The position numbers were made by a program, and so were the translations under genes. Below the pieces are notes generated by a model. It was not told where the DNA came from. It searched no databases and was given only the letters and a program-made list of their open reading frames with translations. DNA of 64,000 nt from an uncultured Prevotella sp. (GTDB lineage: Bacteria > Bacteroidota > Bacteroidia > Bacteroidales > Bacteroidaceae), in contig CALIZL010000022.1 in the NCBI GenBank assembly GCA_938028745.1, positions 49,227-113,226 of the forward strand, read 5' to 3'. This document shows positions 26,384 through 35,026 of the stretch, piece after piece; position 1 is the stretch's first letter, and each line of letters begins with the position of its first letter.

Positions 26384-27000
26384 TATTTTACAACCTCGAC
26401 CTAATTTCCACTCCGTTCTAGCGAAAGCATTGGCCGAAAAGTTGGCAAAAGGCGACTTTTTCTCGCTTTTCACGCCTTATGATTTGTCTATTTTTAAGCA
26501 TAGCACCTGCATTTTGCACCATTTTATCCTTCTAGTTTGGTTGCCAACTCATATTTTTTCGACCCCAATTACCTACTTTTAACCCCTAAAAACCTACTTT
26601 TTAATGCCTATTTTGCCTCTTTAAGCCATGTTTTTCATCGCTTGAAAGGGTTTTGTTTATACCATTTCGGTGTATTTTTATGCTTAATTGCCTCGCATTT
26701 AGCTGCAAATTGCACTGCATTTAGCACCAAAATGCCTTGCATTTAGCACCAAAATGCCTTGCATTTAGCACCAAAACGCACTGCATTTAGCACCAAAACG
26801 CACTGCATTTTGCTGCAAAACGCACTCTATTTTGCTGCAAATAGCCTTGAAACGGGTGCAAATGGCAGTCTATTTTAATAATTATTCATTCTGCCGCATG
26901 TACATGCTAACCCTATTTTGCATCAAAACAAACCTTCGCGAGAATCGATTTTTTGCGACAAGGTGAGCGGTTGGTGCACGAAAAGGGTACTCATAATGTT
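26384..27000 (+). repeat. long dispersed repeat (family B), copy 2
   Basis: The left end is TTATTTTACAACCTCGACC then TTTCCACTCCGTTCTAGCG. A CT-rich body with GCATTTTGCACCATTTTATC follows, then a run of ~21-22 bp units at 26690-26850 (GCATTTAGCACCAAAATGCC and variants), and the right end CCTTCGCGAGAATCGATTTT. Copies 3 and 4 match this order. No gene is supported. Confidence 0.85.
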
Positions 27001-27059
27001 AAACTACTAACCGAAAAATATACAAAATAGATGCGCGGAAGACACGCGCGAGTGTGCAA

Positions 27060-27155
27060 CGGCACGAAGGGCATGTACGCTTGCGACGGCCAGCACGAGC
27101 GTTTCTGGGGCATGCTGCCCACGGACAATGGGAGCAGCATCATGAAAACGTAGAA
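27060..27155 (+). repeat. right-flank repeat segment (family C), copy 1
   Basis: A piece shared with 63412-63497 beyond the right end of family B. Translated on the plus strand it reads NGTKGMYACDGQHERFWGML then PTDNG here, against NGTYNMYAYDRQHEWLQGML then PTANG at the other locus. Each frame ends within a few codons after that. It may be the last trace of a gene or a non-coding repeat that happens to stay open. Confidence 0.55.
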
Positions 27156-27367
27156 GTAATCTGCCATCGACAAGCGGTTTTCAGTTTGTGGAAACCGCAT
27201 GGAATAACTTCTGCCCTACCACTTTTTGACACCTGACCGCGTTTTGCCACAGACAAATGGGGCAGAATTTCATATTTCTTCGTATCTTTGTTTGGCACGT
27301 CGTACATGGTCGGGGTGTTTATCTTGGTTTTACAGCACAAAGACATAAAACTCCTCTCAATTTGTAG
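27140..27367 (-). pseudogene. hairpin-headed transposase-start relic, copy 3
   Basis: On the minus strand the head ACAAATTGAGAGGAGTTTTA and CTTTGTGCTGTAAAACCAAG leads into the frame MSLCCKTKINTPTMYDVPNK, DTKKYEILPHLSVAKRGQVS, ending HKLKTACRWQITSTFS. The last part resembles the DUF4096 opening of IS5-type transposases (KRG...LKTGCQWR pattern), with no catalytic domain after it. This is the best-preserved of the relics and the one that identifies the family. The assignment rests on pattern memory. Confidence 0.6.
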
Positions 27368-27506
27368 AAAAACTAAACTTTAAGACGACTTCATTCGAAA
27401 GAGTGTGGTAAGAGGTATGGATAAGAGATGAAGTTTACTTTTAAATTGTTTATCCATTTTTCATACTCAAATCATGTAGAGCCATTTACACCATTTGTTA
27501 AGGTTG

Positions 27507-28304
27507 TCATTTGTGTTGTATTACCATCCCGTTATTATCAAATATAATGGCTTTTCCATTTAGTGTGTTATGTTTATAACGGCATAAAGCTGTTAAGTAA
27601 TGGCTGTGTGGGTCAAAGAAATAACCTTCTCCACCTCTGAACAACCTATTGTTGTATCTATAACAGTGCGTAAAGATTGCTTCCAGAGTACCCTCTTTCT
27701 TAATGACAAAACATAATGAGCCTATAAGCAAGATGCGTTTATCCCGAATTTTGTGATACTCTATAGAATTATTCTTGTATAAATCTCCATACCCTCGTCT
27801 TGGGAATAGTGTGTTGAAGAGGCTGTCCGAAAATACTTCTTGGTGGACTTTACCAATAGTTTTGGCATACGTGAATTGTGGATGCCCACTTTCTCCCTCA
27901 TTGAAGTACTCGTATCTTTCAACCTTTCCCGACTCATTATAGAATACGGCAAAACCATGAAGCTGATTATTCTTTAGCGAATAGAAATGCGATAGCTTGT
28001 GCGTATCGTCGTCGAAGTGATAATCTCTTCCAATAATGGCCCCTTCTTCACCTGCATATCTAATATGAATGGTAATCAGTTCAGATGCCCTTTTATTGAA
28101 TGTGATATAGTTTTCACCAATGGTTATAAAGTCCATTACATAGTATTCGCCTTTCGTATGGTATTGCAATTTAAGTTCACCGTCAATTACGATGGTGCTT
28201 TTTCTCTTCTGCACATCCTTTATTAGGTCTTTTTGTGGGGTGTTTGGTGATAAAGCGCATGCCGAGAGACATACAGCAAGCAATAGGTTGAAGATAAGTT
28301 TCAT
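27507..28304 (-). CDS. lipoprotein with YwqK/MORN-like repeats
   Basis: 265 residues. The signal MKLIFNLLLAVCLSACALSP places a lipidated Cys at residue 16. The mature part contains imperfect repeats of the kind LKNNQLHGFAVFYNESGKVE and YFNEGESG, and later LCRYKHNTLNGKAIIFDNNG. These resemble the toxin-antitoxin YwqK/MORN-variant repeats. No function can be assigned. It is the last of three successive lipoprotein genes on this strand, each AT-richer than the neighbouring housekeeping genes, with 46 nt to the next upstream gene. Confidence 0.75.
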   Translation of the reverse strand: MKLIFNLLLAVCLSACALSPNTPQKDLIKDVQKRKSTIVIDGELKLQYHTKGEYYVMDFITIGENYITFNKRASELITIHIRYAGEEGAIIGRDYHFDDDTHKLSHFYSLKNNQLHGFAVFYNESGKVERYEYFNEGESGHPQFTYAKTIGKVHQEVFSDSLFNTLFPRRGYGDLYKNNSIEYHKIRDKRILLIGSLCFVIKKEGTLEAIFTHCYRYNNRLFRGGEGYFFDPHSHYLTALCRYKHNTLNGKAIIFDNNGMVIQHK

Positions 28305-28350
28305 TTGATGTTCTTATTGTGGAGATGGCATCTGATAGGTTCAGATACAA

Positions 28351-28791
28351 TCAATTAGGTATGACAATCTCAGGTGCTGGGTATTTACCATAGATCCATT
28401 GCTTAACTCTATTTATACTTTGCTTATGCACTTTGTGGTCTGTGTAGTGTGCAAGAAAGATGGTGTCTTTCTTATTTTCCCTCTCAACTATAAGCATTTC
28501 GGGGGTTATTTCTTTTATTTCAAAGGCTTCTGCACAAGATGCAGATGTGACAGTAAGGATGCTGTCGTTTATCAATTCATTTTCAGTCTTTATCTTATAG
28601 AGGGTGTCATTACTCACATATAGCACAAAGAAGGCTTTATGATACAAATCGGTATCATCTTCAAATCCACCTTTCAATGTGTCCCATTGTATTTGTTTGG
28701 GAACGAAAAGTCCACCATGCTTAATTTTCTGGTTGCAGCTAACCAAGGCAGAGCCTATTATCGCTGCAATTATTGCTGTAAGAAACTTCAT
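28351..28791 (-). CDS. small lipoprotein of unknown function
   Basis: 146 residues. The signal MKFLTAIIAAIIGSALVSCN has a textbook lipobox (LVSC, Cys at 19). The rest is a small charged domain ending in VKQWIYGKYPAPEIVIPN. I see no known family. It is the middle gene of the lipoprotein trio, separated by 46 and 33 nt from its neighbours, so co-transcription is likely. Confidence 0.75.
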   Translation of the reverse strand: MKFLTAIIAAIIGSALVSCNQKIKHGGLFVPKQIQWDTLKGGFEDDTDLYHKAFFVLYVSNDTLYKIKTENELINDSILTVTSASCAEAFEIKEITPEMLIVERENKKDTIFLAHYTDHKVHKQSINRVKQWIYGKYPAPEIVIPN

Positions 28792-28824
28792 CTGTTTTTT
28801 ATGTACGAGAGGATGGTTGTGCTG

Positions 28825-29376
28825 TTATCTTTTCATTGTTGGCTGTAAAAAGTGTCCTTCTTTTAGTTGATACTCAACCAAGATAGGCTCGTATATCGTT
28901 TCGAAACTCTTCCATCCTTTTGTTTCAGCATCGTAGTACAATTGGTTGTCTGTGGATAGAAAGTCAAAATTCTTAATCTTGTCTGTGGGTTTCATCAGTG
29001 GTTCAAGGGTTTCTTGCAATTCATTGATAATCTGGATATTGGTTAGCACAATCAAATCACGATGGTTTTGGCTGATATATCCCACTATGCGCCTGCCTTT
29101 ATACCCAATGTATTTGTCTCGTAAGCGGTGCTTATTTTGAAATGAAAAGACAAATTTAGTTATCGAGTCCTCTTGCACAATGTCAAGTACAGCAACCTTA
29201 TCTTCCGTATTTTCCGTGAAAAACTGTTGCTCCATGGTATTAACAATGGCTTTTAGCTGTCTGTTTGTTACTTCAAAGCATTCAAGACTTCTGCCATTAT
29301 GAGAAGAACAGGCTGCCATGAGGGTAAGACAAATTACTAGTATGAACAATGATTTACTACGTGCTTTTGATGCCAT
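28825..29376 (-). CDS. small lipoprotein of unknown function
   Basis: 183 residues. The N-terminus MASKARSKSLFILVICLTLM then AACSS gives a lipidated Cys near 23. The body has the segments VTNRQLKAIVNTMEQQFFTE and KYIGYKGRRIVGYISQNHRD, with many charged residues. No family is recognised. It is the first gene of the trio, starting 82 nt downstream of the helicase gene on the same strand. The pair of short lipoproteins is not obviously homologous to each other. Confidence 0.75.
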   Translation of the reverse strand: MASKARSKSLFILVICLTLMAACSSHNGRSLECFEVTNRQLKAIVNTMEQQFFTENTEDKVAVLDIVQEDSITKFVFSFQNKHRLRDKYIGYKGRRIVGYISQNHRDLIVLTNIQIINELQETLEPLMKPTDKIKNFDFLSTDNQLYYDAETKGWKSFETIYEPILVEYQLKEGHFLQPTMKR

Positions 29377-29458
29377 CTGTACTTCGTCTTAAAAAAGATT
29401 ATTGGTTAATTTGCCATGTCTGTATAAGAAATCTCCTTTAAAATATATCAAAGCTACC

Positions 29459-31204
29459 TTAATCTCCCGATTTTTTCAATTTCTTCAACTTGCGTTTGGC
29501 CTCGGGTAAGTCGGGCCATAGCTCCAAAGCCTTTTCATAATTCCTGATGGCAGCTTGGGGTATGCCCTCCTTTTCAGACTCCTTGCCTAGCAATGTGTAT
29601 TCGGCGGCTAGGCGTTTCAGTTGTTCTGCACGTTGCTTTTCCATAGCACGTGCCTCTTCCAGCTGCTGTTTTAGCAGGTTGATAACGTTAAGTTTTTTGC
29701 GAATAAGCCTTTTGGCGGCGGGTTTCTCAATGTCGTATCGGCTGTGGATGGCCAGAAAGAAGTTGTCGATGGCCGCTTGCATGTCGCCCTTGTCGAAGGC
29801 GGTCATGGCGTCGTTATACTGCTTGTCGGCCTTGCTTTCTTGTAAAGCCGAGTTGATGATGTTGAGGTTGTTGTAATTGCGTGCGAAGTTGGTGACCTCC
29901 GTCCGTACGAAAATGTTTTCTCGGCGGATGGGTTCTTGCAGACTAATGCCTTGCAAAGAGGTGCAACGTGATAGGGCCACGTAAGTTTGTCCGCCAGCGA
30001 ATACGCCGCCAGTGAAGTCTATCTTTACGTTGTTAAAGGTTAGACCTTGGCTCTTGTGTACGGTGATGGCCCATGCCAAGCGGATAGGGAACTGCCGATA
30101 GCTGCCAATTTCCTCTTCTTCAATCTTTTGTTCTTTCTCGTTAAAGGTATATCGCACGTTCGACCAAATCTCTCTTTCCACATCGAAGTCGCGTCCGTCT
30201 TCGGTTCGAACGTATATGATGCCGTCTTGTTCGTCGCCAAACCCAATGATTGTCCCTAGCGTGCCGTTTACCCACCTGCGCTCTTTGTCGTTCTTGATGA
30301 ACAGAACCTGTGCGCCAGTTTTCACTTCCAGTTCTATTGGTGTGGGCAAACTGCTCTCTGGGAACTCGCCCTCGATGTGCCCATAGAATATTGTTGGTTC
30401 GTCGGGTAGGGTGTTGAGTTGTTTCTCGTTGATGTAGTCGACGGTATCTCTACGCCCCGATAACGTGATGGATAAGCGTCCTTCTTCTGTTCCTATCTCG
30501 GCGTTAACTCGCGCATTAAGTAGTCGCAGGTCGCTATCCGAAACGTGCGAGGTGCGTATGTGGTCGAGTAGGGAAATGAATTGTGCATCCCTTTGCCTGT
30601 AAACTTTCCTCAGTTCTACTGCGATGAGTTGCATTTCTCTGAACACATGTGCATCGAAGAAGAAACAGGAGGGGTAGAAAGGACGTAGCAATTGGCGTTC
30701 GTCTTCTTTTATTACGGGTTCTAGCTGGTATATGTCGCCTACCAAAAGCAACTGTTTTCCACCGAAAGGTTCGCGCATGTTGCGGTTGTAGATGCGCAGA
30801 ACCTTGTCGATAAAGTCGATGATGTCTGCCCTTACCATCGATATTTCGTCGATAATGATGAGTTCTACCTCGCGTAATAGTTTCGTTTTTTCGCCATTAT
30901 ATTTCAGCGTGTCGCGGATGTTGCGTGCCGTATAGCGTTTGTCGGTGGGCAGCAAGGGGTGGAAAGGCAGTTTGAAAAAGCTGTGCAAGGTACTTCCGCC
31001 TGCATTGATGGCGGCGATACCCGTTGGTGCTAAGATGATGTGCTTTTTCTTGATGGTGGCTGCGATGTGGCGCATAAACGTAGATTTACCCGTGCCCGCC
31101 TTTCCCGTTAGGAAGAGCGAGCGGCGGGTAAACTGTATGATTTGAAGAGCCTTTTGCATCTCCTCATTCTCTAAGTCTATTTGGTTGGGCGTATCGTTGT
31201 TCAC
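29459..31204 (-). CDS. PIF1/RecD-like helicase with C-terminal TPR region
   Basis: 581 residues. Walker A is GKAGTGKSTFMRHI near residues 35-48, Walker B is IIIDEISMVRAD near 115, and motif VI is AWAITVHKSQGLTF with YVALSRCTSLQGI after it. This is the superfamily 1B PIF1-like group of 5'-3' DNA helicases. After about residue 455 the sequence turns into a helical TPR-like tail (YNDAMTAFDKGDMQAAIDNF, AIRNYEKALELWPDLPEAKR). The helicase probably acts on DNA ends, forks or structured DNA; the tail may bind a partner, which is inference. Confidence 0.9.
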   Translation of the reverse strand: MNNDTPNQIDLENEEMQKALQIIQFTRRSLFLTGKAGTGKSTFMRHIAATIKKKHIILAPTGIAAINAGGSTLHSFFKLPFHPLLPTDKRYTARNIRDTLKYNGEKTKLLREVELIIIDEISMVRADIIDFIDKVLRIYNRNMREPFGGKQLLLVGDIYQLEPVIKEDERQLLRPFYPSCFFFDAHVFREMQLIAVELRKVYRQRDAQFISLLDHIRTSHVSDSDLRLLNARVNAEIGTEEGRLSITLSGRRDTVDYINEKQLNTLPDEPTIFYGHIEGEFPESSLPTPIELEVKTGAQVLFIKNDKERRWVNGTLGTIIGFGDEQDGIIYVRTEDGRDFDVEREIWSNVRYTFNEKEQKIEEEEIGSYRQFPIRLAWAITVHKSQGLTFNNVKIDFTGGVFAGGQTYVALSRCTSLQGISLQEPIRRENIFVRTEVTNFARNYNNLNIINSALQESKADKQYNDAMTAFDKGDMQAAIDNFFLAIHSRYDIEKPAAKRLIRKKLNVINLLKQQLEEARAMEKQRAEQLKRLAAEYTLLGKESEKEGIPQAAIRNYEKALELWPDLPEAKRKLKKLKKSGD

Positions 31205-31416
31205 GTTGTTCAGTCAAATCTGTTTTAGGATGGCTTAATCAAAGTCTGTCTGTGTTGACTTGTCTTTCACCGTATATGTTGTACTATTGGCACTAAACGC
31301 GTTTGACACGGCAATCAGAATAGAAAATTGTAATGTGGCGGATGCCTGTTGGCGAAATCCGCCGCGTGTTGACTACTGGATGAGGTGTGCAATGGCGTGC
31401 AATATATCGTGGCGTG

Positions 31417-33906
31417 TTATAGCTCATCGAGATTTAGCGGTTGCTCGGTGGGGCGAGAACGCTTTTTCTCTTGACCTTGCTCGGAGGGGAGAAGGTCGCC
31501 TGGTGAAATTTCCCTGATGGGATTTCCATTGCCGTCGAGAATGATGATACCTTCTCCCCCCGTGCTATCGGTTTCTGTTGTGTCTTTTTTCGCTCGCGGA
31601 TAATAACTGTCACACAGGTACATGTCGCGCGTTATGTCTGCATCTCGCGGTTTTCCAAACTTGCCATGATATTGTTTAAAAGCTGGGTCGCGGAACACCG
31701 ACTGTAAGAAATATCCACAGATAGGCAGGGCCGTTCGGCTCCCTTGTCCTAGTGCACCGGTGCGGAAGTGTATGCTTCGGTATTCGCCACCAACCCACGC
31801 GCCAACCACAAGTTTAGGACTAACGCCCATGAACCATGCGTCGGAGTGGTTGTTAGACGTACCCGTCTTTCCCCCAAAGTCGGTATCGCGATAGTCGCCC
31901 ACGTATCCCCAAAGGCTTTGAGAAGTTCCGCCAGGCTCGCGCATGCCGCCCATCAGCAGCTGTTGTACAAGGAAGGCCGTTTTATAAGGCACGGCTTGTT
32001 CGGAAGTGGCTGGGCCAAGGAACACTTCTTTGCCGTCTTTGTCTTCTATTCGGGTAACAAGTACAGGTTCGTGGTGCATACCGTCGTTAGCAATGGTGCA
32101 GTAGGCATTGGTTAGTTCGAGCAGGTTGACGTCGCTCGAGCCAAGTGCTAGCGAGGGCGCATCTTCTAACGGACTCTTAATGCCCATCTTCTCGGCAGTC
32201 TCGATAATGCGTTTGATGCCCATTTCTTGGCCAAGACGCACAGCCACGGAGTTGATACTCTTGGCAAAAGCCGACTTTAACGGCATTGAGTCGCCAGAGA
32301 ACGAACCATTGGCGTTAGAGGGAGTCCAGGTAACCACCTCGTGCTTCTTCTTGTCGTACACCTGCATCGTGATGTATTCGTCGCGGCGTTTGTCGCAAGG
32401 CGTAAGTCCTTGGTTCATGGCCTCGGTATAAACAAAGAGTTTAAAGGTGGAACCAGGCTGGCGCATGGCCTTTACTTTGTCGTACTTCCACGAGTCGAAG
32501 TTGATGTCGCCCACCCATGCTTTCACTGCTCCCGTTTGTGGTTCCATTGCCACAAACGCGCAGTGCATGAAGCGAACCATATAGCGGATGGAGTCCATCG
32601 TAGAGATATTCATCTCGATAGAGCCCTTGGCATAGTCGAAAAGCTTAACCTTATGTGGCTTGTTGAGATAATACGTGATGGAGTCGGGCTGGCTGGGGAA
32701 TTTCTCCAACAGCCAATTATACACGGGTTGTTTGCGTGCGATGCCCTCGATGAAGTCGGGTATCACCCTTCCGCGCTCGTCAATCCACGGGTCGTTCTTT
32801 CCCCAATGGTTCTTGAAGTTCTGCTGAACCTGCCGCATTTGTTTGGTGGCAGCATCCTCTGCGTATTTTTGCATACGCGTATCGAGGGTGGTATAAATCT
32901 TCAAGCCGCTGGTGTAGAGGTCGTAACCGTTGGCTTCGCACCAGTCTTTGAGGTAGTCGGCCACTGCCTCTCTAAAATAATTTGCCTGTCCGTCGTAATT
33001 GGTTTCAACGTTGTATTTAAGGCTAAGAGGCGTTTGCGATAGCGAATCGTACACAGCTTGGCTTAGATGGCCTCGCCTAACCATGTTGGCTAACACGGTG
33101 TTGCGCCTTTTCAGGCTGTTTTCGGGATGCGTTATGGGGTTGTATGTGGTTGTGGCTTTGAGCATGCCCACAAGTGTAGCCGACTGTGCAGCCGTCAAAT
33201 CTTTGGGCGCGATGTTGAAATAGGTTTTGCAGGCCGTCTTAATGCCGTATGCCGACGAACCAAAATCCACCGTGTTGGCATACATACTGAGGATAGTATT
33301 CTTGTCGTAGCTCAGCTCCAACTTGGTGGCGATAATCCATTCTTTGGTTTTCATGATGAGCATACGTATGCCAGGAATTTTGCCAAGCAAGCCCGTAGAA
33401 TATTCGGTGCGCACCCTAAAAAGGTTTTTGGCCAGCTGCTGGGTGATGGTAGATGCACCGCGGCCGTCGCCTTTGGTAACGGCATCCTTGGCGGCAGCGA
33501 ACATTCCGATGGGGTCTACCCCCCAATGGCTGTAAAAACGCTCGTCTTCGGTGTCGATAAGCGTATTCCAAAACACGGGATTAACGTCGCCATAGGTTAC
33601 AGGCGTGCGGTTTTCGTTGAAATATTTGCCGATGAGTTTTCCGTCGGCACTGTATATTTCAGAGGCTTGCGCCGTTATGGGGTTGTTGATGGTGGACCAT
33701 CCTGGCGACTTGCCAAAGAGCCAAAGGAAGTTGATGTCTACCATACCCAGATAGACAAAGAAAGCAACAAACGCCGATGCAACGACCACACCCGTTTTGA
33801 AATACCATTTGCGGCCCTTGTATAGGCCTTTATACCATTTCCAAAATGCCTTTAACTTAGTGGCGCACCATTTCGCGCCTTGCACGATTTTCTTTCGCAT
33901 AATCAT
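31417..33906 (-). CDS. penicillin-binding protein 1A (bifunctional class A PBP)
   Basis: 829 residues (two ATGs, at 33906 and 33900; either could be used). A basic N-terminus and one membrane helix (about 38-56) are followed by the glycosyltransferase domain. Its catalytic motif is EDERFYSHWGVD near 120, with GASTITQQLAKNLF next. The transpeptidase domain carries PGSTFKLF (SxxK), SINS (SxN) and GGKTGTSNNHSDAWF (KTGT). It polymerises and cross-links peptidoglycan at the inner membrane. The tail is proline/glutamine-rich (PTEQPLNLDEL). miaA lies 159 bp upstream on the same strand. Confidence 0.96.
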   Translation of the reverse strand: MIMRKKIVQGAKWCATKLKAFWKWYKGLYKGRKWYFKTGVVVASAFVAFFVYLGMVDINFLWLFGKSPGWSTINNPITAQASEIYSADGKLIGKYFNENRTPVTYGDVNPVFWNTLIDTEDERFYSHWGVDPIGMFAAAKDAVTKGDGRGASTITQQLAKNLFRVRTEYSTGLLGKIPGIRMLIMKTKEWIIATKLELSYDKNTILSMYANTVDFGSSAYGIKTACKTYFNIAPKDLTAAQSATLVGMLKATTTYNPITHPENSLKRRNTVLANMVRRGHLSQAVYDSLSQTPLSLKYNVETNYDGQANYFREAVADYLKDWCEANGYDLYTSGLKIYTTLDTRMQKYAEDAATKQMRQVQQNFKNHWGKNDPWIDERGRVIPDFIEGIARKQPVYNWLLEKFPSQPDSITYYLNKPHKVKLFDYAKGSIEMNISTMDSIRYMVRFMHCAFVAMEPQTGAVKAWVGDINFDSWKYDKVKAMRQPGSTFKLFVYTEAMNQGLTPCDKRRDEYITMQVYDKKKHEVVTWTPSNANGSFSGDSMPLKSAFAKSINSVAVRLGQEMGIKRIIETAEKMGIKSPLEDAPSLALGSSDVNLLELTNAYCTIANDGMHHEPVLVTRIEDKDGKEVFLGPATSEQAVPYKTAFLVQQLLMGGMREPGGTSQSLWGYVGDYRDTDFGGKTGTSNNHSDAWFMGVSPKLVVGAWVGGEYRSIHFRTGALGQGSRTALPICGYFLQSVFRDPAFKQYHGKFGKPRDADITRDMYLCDSYYPRAKKDTTETDSTGGEGIIILDGNGNPIREISPGDLLPSEQGQEKKRSRPTEQPLNLDEL

Positions 33907-34065
33907 TTGTAGGTTGGTTGAGAAGACAACGCCTTTGTCCTGTCGATTGTTTTCGGAGGCGCATTGGGCCTGTGTTCTTCTTATTGTTTGGCATAAGCCG
34001 CGCCGCTGTTCAGATGCCCGTAAGGCAGGTGCAACGTGTGGTTTGCCTTTTGCAAATTTACGTAT

Positions 34066-34974
34066 TTAATCTGTTATCCCGACAAAACTGTCGATATAAT
34101 TTGTAATTTCTTCTGTGTTGTCGGGATGAAACCACTTTATTTCAGGGTCTTTCTTAAACCATGTAAGCTGTTTGCGCATGTATCTGCGCGTGTTGGATTG
34201 TATTTGTCTTACAGCCTCTTCCAAGGGAATGATGCCGTCGAAGTGGGCGAACAGCTCCTTATATCCCACGGTGTTGAGCGAATTAAGCTCCCGTAGGGGA
34301 TAAACGCGGCGCGCCTCTTCTTCCAATCCATTGGCCATCATCTGCAACACACGTTGGTTGATGCGGTTGTACATCTCTTCGCGTGGACGGTTTAGGCCAA
34401 TCTTAATAATGTTGAACGGACGTTGTTTGCGCTCTTTTTTTCGATACGAGGTGTATGTGTTGCCCGTCATCAGGCATATTTCAAGGGCGTGGCACACCCT
34501 TCTGGGGTTTTGTTTGTCAACGAAATCGTAATGTTCGGGGTCTAATTGTTTAAGCATCTCAACAAGGGCAGGCAGTCCTTGCTGTTCCAGAAGTTGCTTT
34601 ACGTGTTGCCGTGTGTCGTCATCGACGGTTGGAATGTCGTCTATACCATAGCAAACGGCATCAATGTACATCATGCTGCCGCCCGTCATCAAGGCCACGT
34701 TGCCGTTGGCGAAAAGCTGGTCGAGCAAGGCAAGGGTGTCGGCTTCAAAGCACGATGCGCTATAATACTCGTCAAGTTTGAGATGGCCAACGAAGTGGTG
34801 GGTGGCTTGTTGTTGCTCTTCGGGAGTGGCGGCAGCAGTGCCAATGGGCAGTTGGGCAAACATCTGCCGCGAGTCGGCACTGATGATGTGCGCGGCATAA
34901 CGCTTGGCAAGATGCAGGCAAAGTGCTGTTTTGCCAACACCCGTAGGTCCAAGAACAACGATAAGTGTTTTCAT
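34066..34974 (-). CDS. miaA: tRNA dimethylallyltransferase
   Basis: 302 residues, the normal length. The P-loop is GPTGVGKTALCLHLAKRY near residues 9-26, followed by ISADSRQMF, whose Asp and Arg are needed for catalysis. NPRRVCHALEICLMTG and the RYMRKQLTWFKKD C-terminal stretch are also typical. The enzyme adds a dimethylallyl group to A37 of tRNAs that read codons starting with U. The DUF5715 gene lies 52 bp upstream. Confidence 0.97.
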   Translation of the reverse strand: MKTLIVVLGPTGVGKTALCLHLAKRYAAHIISADSRQMFAQLPIGTAAATPEEQQQATHHFVGHLKLDEYYSASCFEADTLALLDQLFANGNVALMTGGSMMYIDAVCYGIDDIPTVDDDTRQHVKQLLEQQGLPALVEMLKQLDPEHYDFVDKQNPRRVCHALEICLMTGNTYTSYRKKERKQRPFNIIKIGLNRPREEMYNRINQRVLQMMANGLEEEARRVYPLRELNSLNTVGYKELFAHFDGIIPLEEAVRQIQSNTRRYMRKQLTWFKKDPEIKWFHPDNTEEITNYIDSFVGITD

Positions 34975-35026
34975 ATTACACCTTATTATATATACAGCAG
35001 GATGATAAGATATTTGCTTGCAACAA

